A stretch of 6,725 nt of DNA from an uncultured Clostridia bacterium (GTDB taxonomy: Bacteria; Bacillota; Clostridia; Oscillospirales; Acutalibacteraceae), in contig CAMJHU010000110.1 of assembly GCA_946405565.1 (NCBI GenBank), positions 1 through 6,725 of the forward strand, read 5' to 3'. The notes under the pieces were generated by a model, which was given only the letters and a program-made list of their open reading frames with translations, did not search any database and had not been told where the DNA came from. Positions 6,134 through 6,725 of this stretch are shown here, one piece after another. Position 1 is the stretch's first letter. Each line of letters begins with the position of its first letter. A program made the position numbers and the translations under genes.

Positions 6134-6199
6134 ATGAGATCTGATCAAAAACGGAGGAAACTGCGACATGAAACGTGTGATTACTTACGGTACATTTGA
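6134..6199 (+). CDS. Possible 21-residue upstream reading frame overlapping the tagD start
   Basis: An ATG at 6134, 8 nt after a GGAG (6122-6125), opens a 21-codon frame ending with TGA at 6197-6199. It is out of frame with tagD and overlaps its first 32 nt. The peptide is very basic at the start (MRSDQKRRKLRH) and resembles nothing I recognise. Its putative Shine-Dalgarno lies in a small hairpin, GAACG/CGTTC (6118-6130). If translated, ribosomes would cross the tagD Shine-Dalgarno and start, which could tune tagD expression. It may equally be chance. Confidence 0.2.
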   Translation: MRSDQKRRKLRHETCDYLRYI

Positions 6200-6620
6200 C
6201 CTGCTGCATTACGGTCATATTAATCTGCTGCGCCGTGCCAAGGCATTGGGGGATTATCTGATTGTGGTGATTTCTTCCGATGCGTTCAACTGGAACGAAA
6301 AGCATAAGAAATGCTACTTTACCTATGAACAGCGGAAGGCACTGGTAGAAGCTATCCGGTATGTGGACCTGGTCATTCCCGAGGAAAGCTGGAGCCAGAA
6401 ACGCAGCGATATGCACGAATATCACATTGACACCTTTGTGATGGGCGATGACTGGCAGGGGAAATTCGATTTTCTCCGGGAAGAAGGCGTGGAGGTGGTC
6501 TATCTTCCCCGTACGCCCGAAATCAGCAGCTCCCAGATCAAAAGAGATTTGTACGACGCCAACGCGGTGGAGGGAGAAAGCCGCGTCATTCACGATGAGA
6601 TCAACACGAATCCGCAATAA
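6168..6620 (+). CDS. tagD: Glycerol-3-phosphate cytidylyltransferase
   Basis: This cytoplasmic enzyme makes CDP-glycerol from CTP and sn-glycerol 3-phosphate, the donor for wall teichoic acid and other glycerol-phosphate polymers. The 150-residue protein closely follows Bacillus TagD (about 129 residues): it opens with VITYGTFDLLHYGH (4-17), containing the nucleotidyltransferase HxGH motif (14-17), followed by RRAKALGDYLIV, IRYVD and VIPE, FVMGDDWQGKFDFL, and the C-terminal RTPEISSSQIK, the counterpart of the family RTxGISTTxI loop. It carries an acidic C-terminal tail of about 20 residues beyond the Bacillus protein. GGAGG (6153-6157) lies 10 nt before the ATG. It has its own consensus promoter and is probably cotranscribed with the gene starting at 6665, since no terminator separates them. 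A cytidylyltransferase for a related polyol phosphate is possible, but the glycerol-3-phosphate match is strong. Confidence 0.93.
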   Translation: MKRVITYGTFDLLHYGHINLLRRAKALGDYLIVVISSDAFNWNEKHKKCYFTYEQRKALVEAIRYVDLVIPEESWSQKRSDMHEYHIDTFVMGDDWQGKFDFLREEGVEVVYLPRTPEISSSQIKRDLYDANAVEGESRVIHDEINTNPQ

Positions 6621-6664
6621 ACCGCGCACATCAAAAAATATAGAAAGGAATCCTGTAAAAAATC

Positions 6665-6725
6665 ATGAAAATCTATCGGTTTTATGGCTGGGAGACAGCC
6701 GACGTACAAGACCGGGACGGTCTGA
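6665..6725 (+). CDS. Start of an unrecognised gene downstream of tagD (cut by window edge)
   Basis: An ATG at 6665 opens a frame running to the right edge, 20 complete codons reading MKIYRFYGWETADVQDRDG and on. An in-frame TAA at 6656-6658 makes this the first usable ATG. AAAGGA (6644-6649) is the best ribosome binding site, but its 15-nt spacing is long. The 44-nt gap after tagD holds no terminator, so the two are probably cotranscribed, which would suggest a role in CDP-glycerol use or cell-surface polymers. I do not recognise the protein and 20 residues are too few to assign a family. Confidence 0.6.
   Translation, partial: MKIYRFYGWETADVQDRDGL

Noticed and set aside
6129..6629. A 166-codon minus-strand open frame opposite tagD
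   Set aside because: TagD is unmistakable on the plus strand; the antisense frame lacks motifs and any promoter.

Overview
The window looks like chromosomal DNA of a mid-GC Firmicute, most likely a gut-type Clostridia (an Oscillospiraceae/Ruminococcaceae-like organism; this placement is inference). Supporting signs are strong GGAGG-type ribosome binding sites, consensus sigma-A promoters in AT-rich gaps, a Gram-positive lipoprotein substrate-binding protein and a TagD-type cytidylyltransferase. All genes are compact and intact except the two cut by the window edges. There is no rRNA, tRNA, CRISPR array, transposase or phage gene.

Layout from left to right. (1) The N-terminal 147 codons of aspartate carbamoyltransferase (pyrB, minus strand) run off the left edge. 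(2) A gap of about 210 bp carries two divergent promoters, one for pyrB and one with perfect consensus hexamers for the next gene. (3) A plus-strand NAD(P)-dependent Ldh2/AllD-family 2-hydroxyacid dehydrogenase (COG2055-type) starts at 651, not at the longer upstream start. (4) A very strong hairpin at 1790-1837 acts as a shared terminator for converging transcripts. (5) A minus-strand operon, chvE-mmsA-mmsB (5903 down to 1887), encodes a complete multiple-monosaccharide ABC importer: lipoprotein binding protein, double-ATPase subunit and permease. It has its own promoter at 5952-5980. (6) A divergent plus-strand unit begins with a consensus promoter at 6044-6073 and encodes glycerol-3-phosphate cytidylyltransferase (tagD). 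It is followed after 44 bp by the first 20 codons of an unrecognised gene cut by the right edge.

How it works together. ChvE, MmsA and MmsB form one transporter for sugars such as galactose, glucose, arabinose or xylose; the substrate cannot be read from sequence alone. The dehydrogenase is convergent with the transporter, so a metabolic link is possible but not shown. TagD makes CDP-glycerol for teichoic-acid-like or glycerol-phosphate-decorated polymers, and PyrB starts pyrimidine synthesis; neither is clearly tied to the transporter.

I see no undescribed multi-gene system here. The more interesting signals are small: a three-copy 11-bp tandem repeat over the mmsA stop codon that keeps a stop at any copy number, a 16-bp intercistronic hairpin between chvE and mmsA, a hairpin near the predicted 5' end of the chvE mRNA, an 8-bp inverted repeat at the dehydrogenase transcription start, and a short reading frame overlapping the tagD start.
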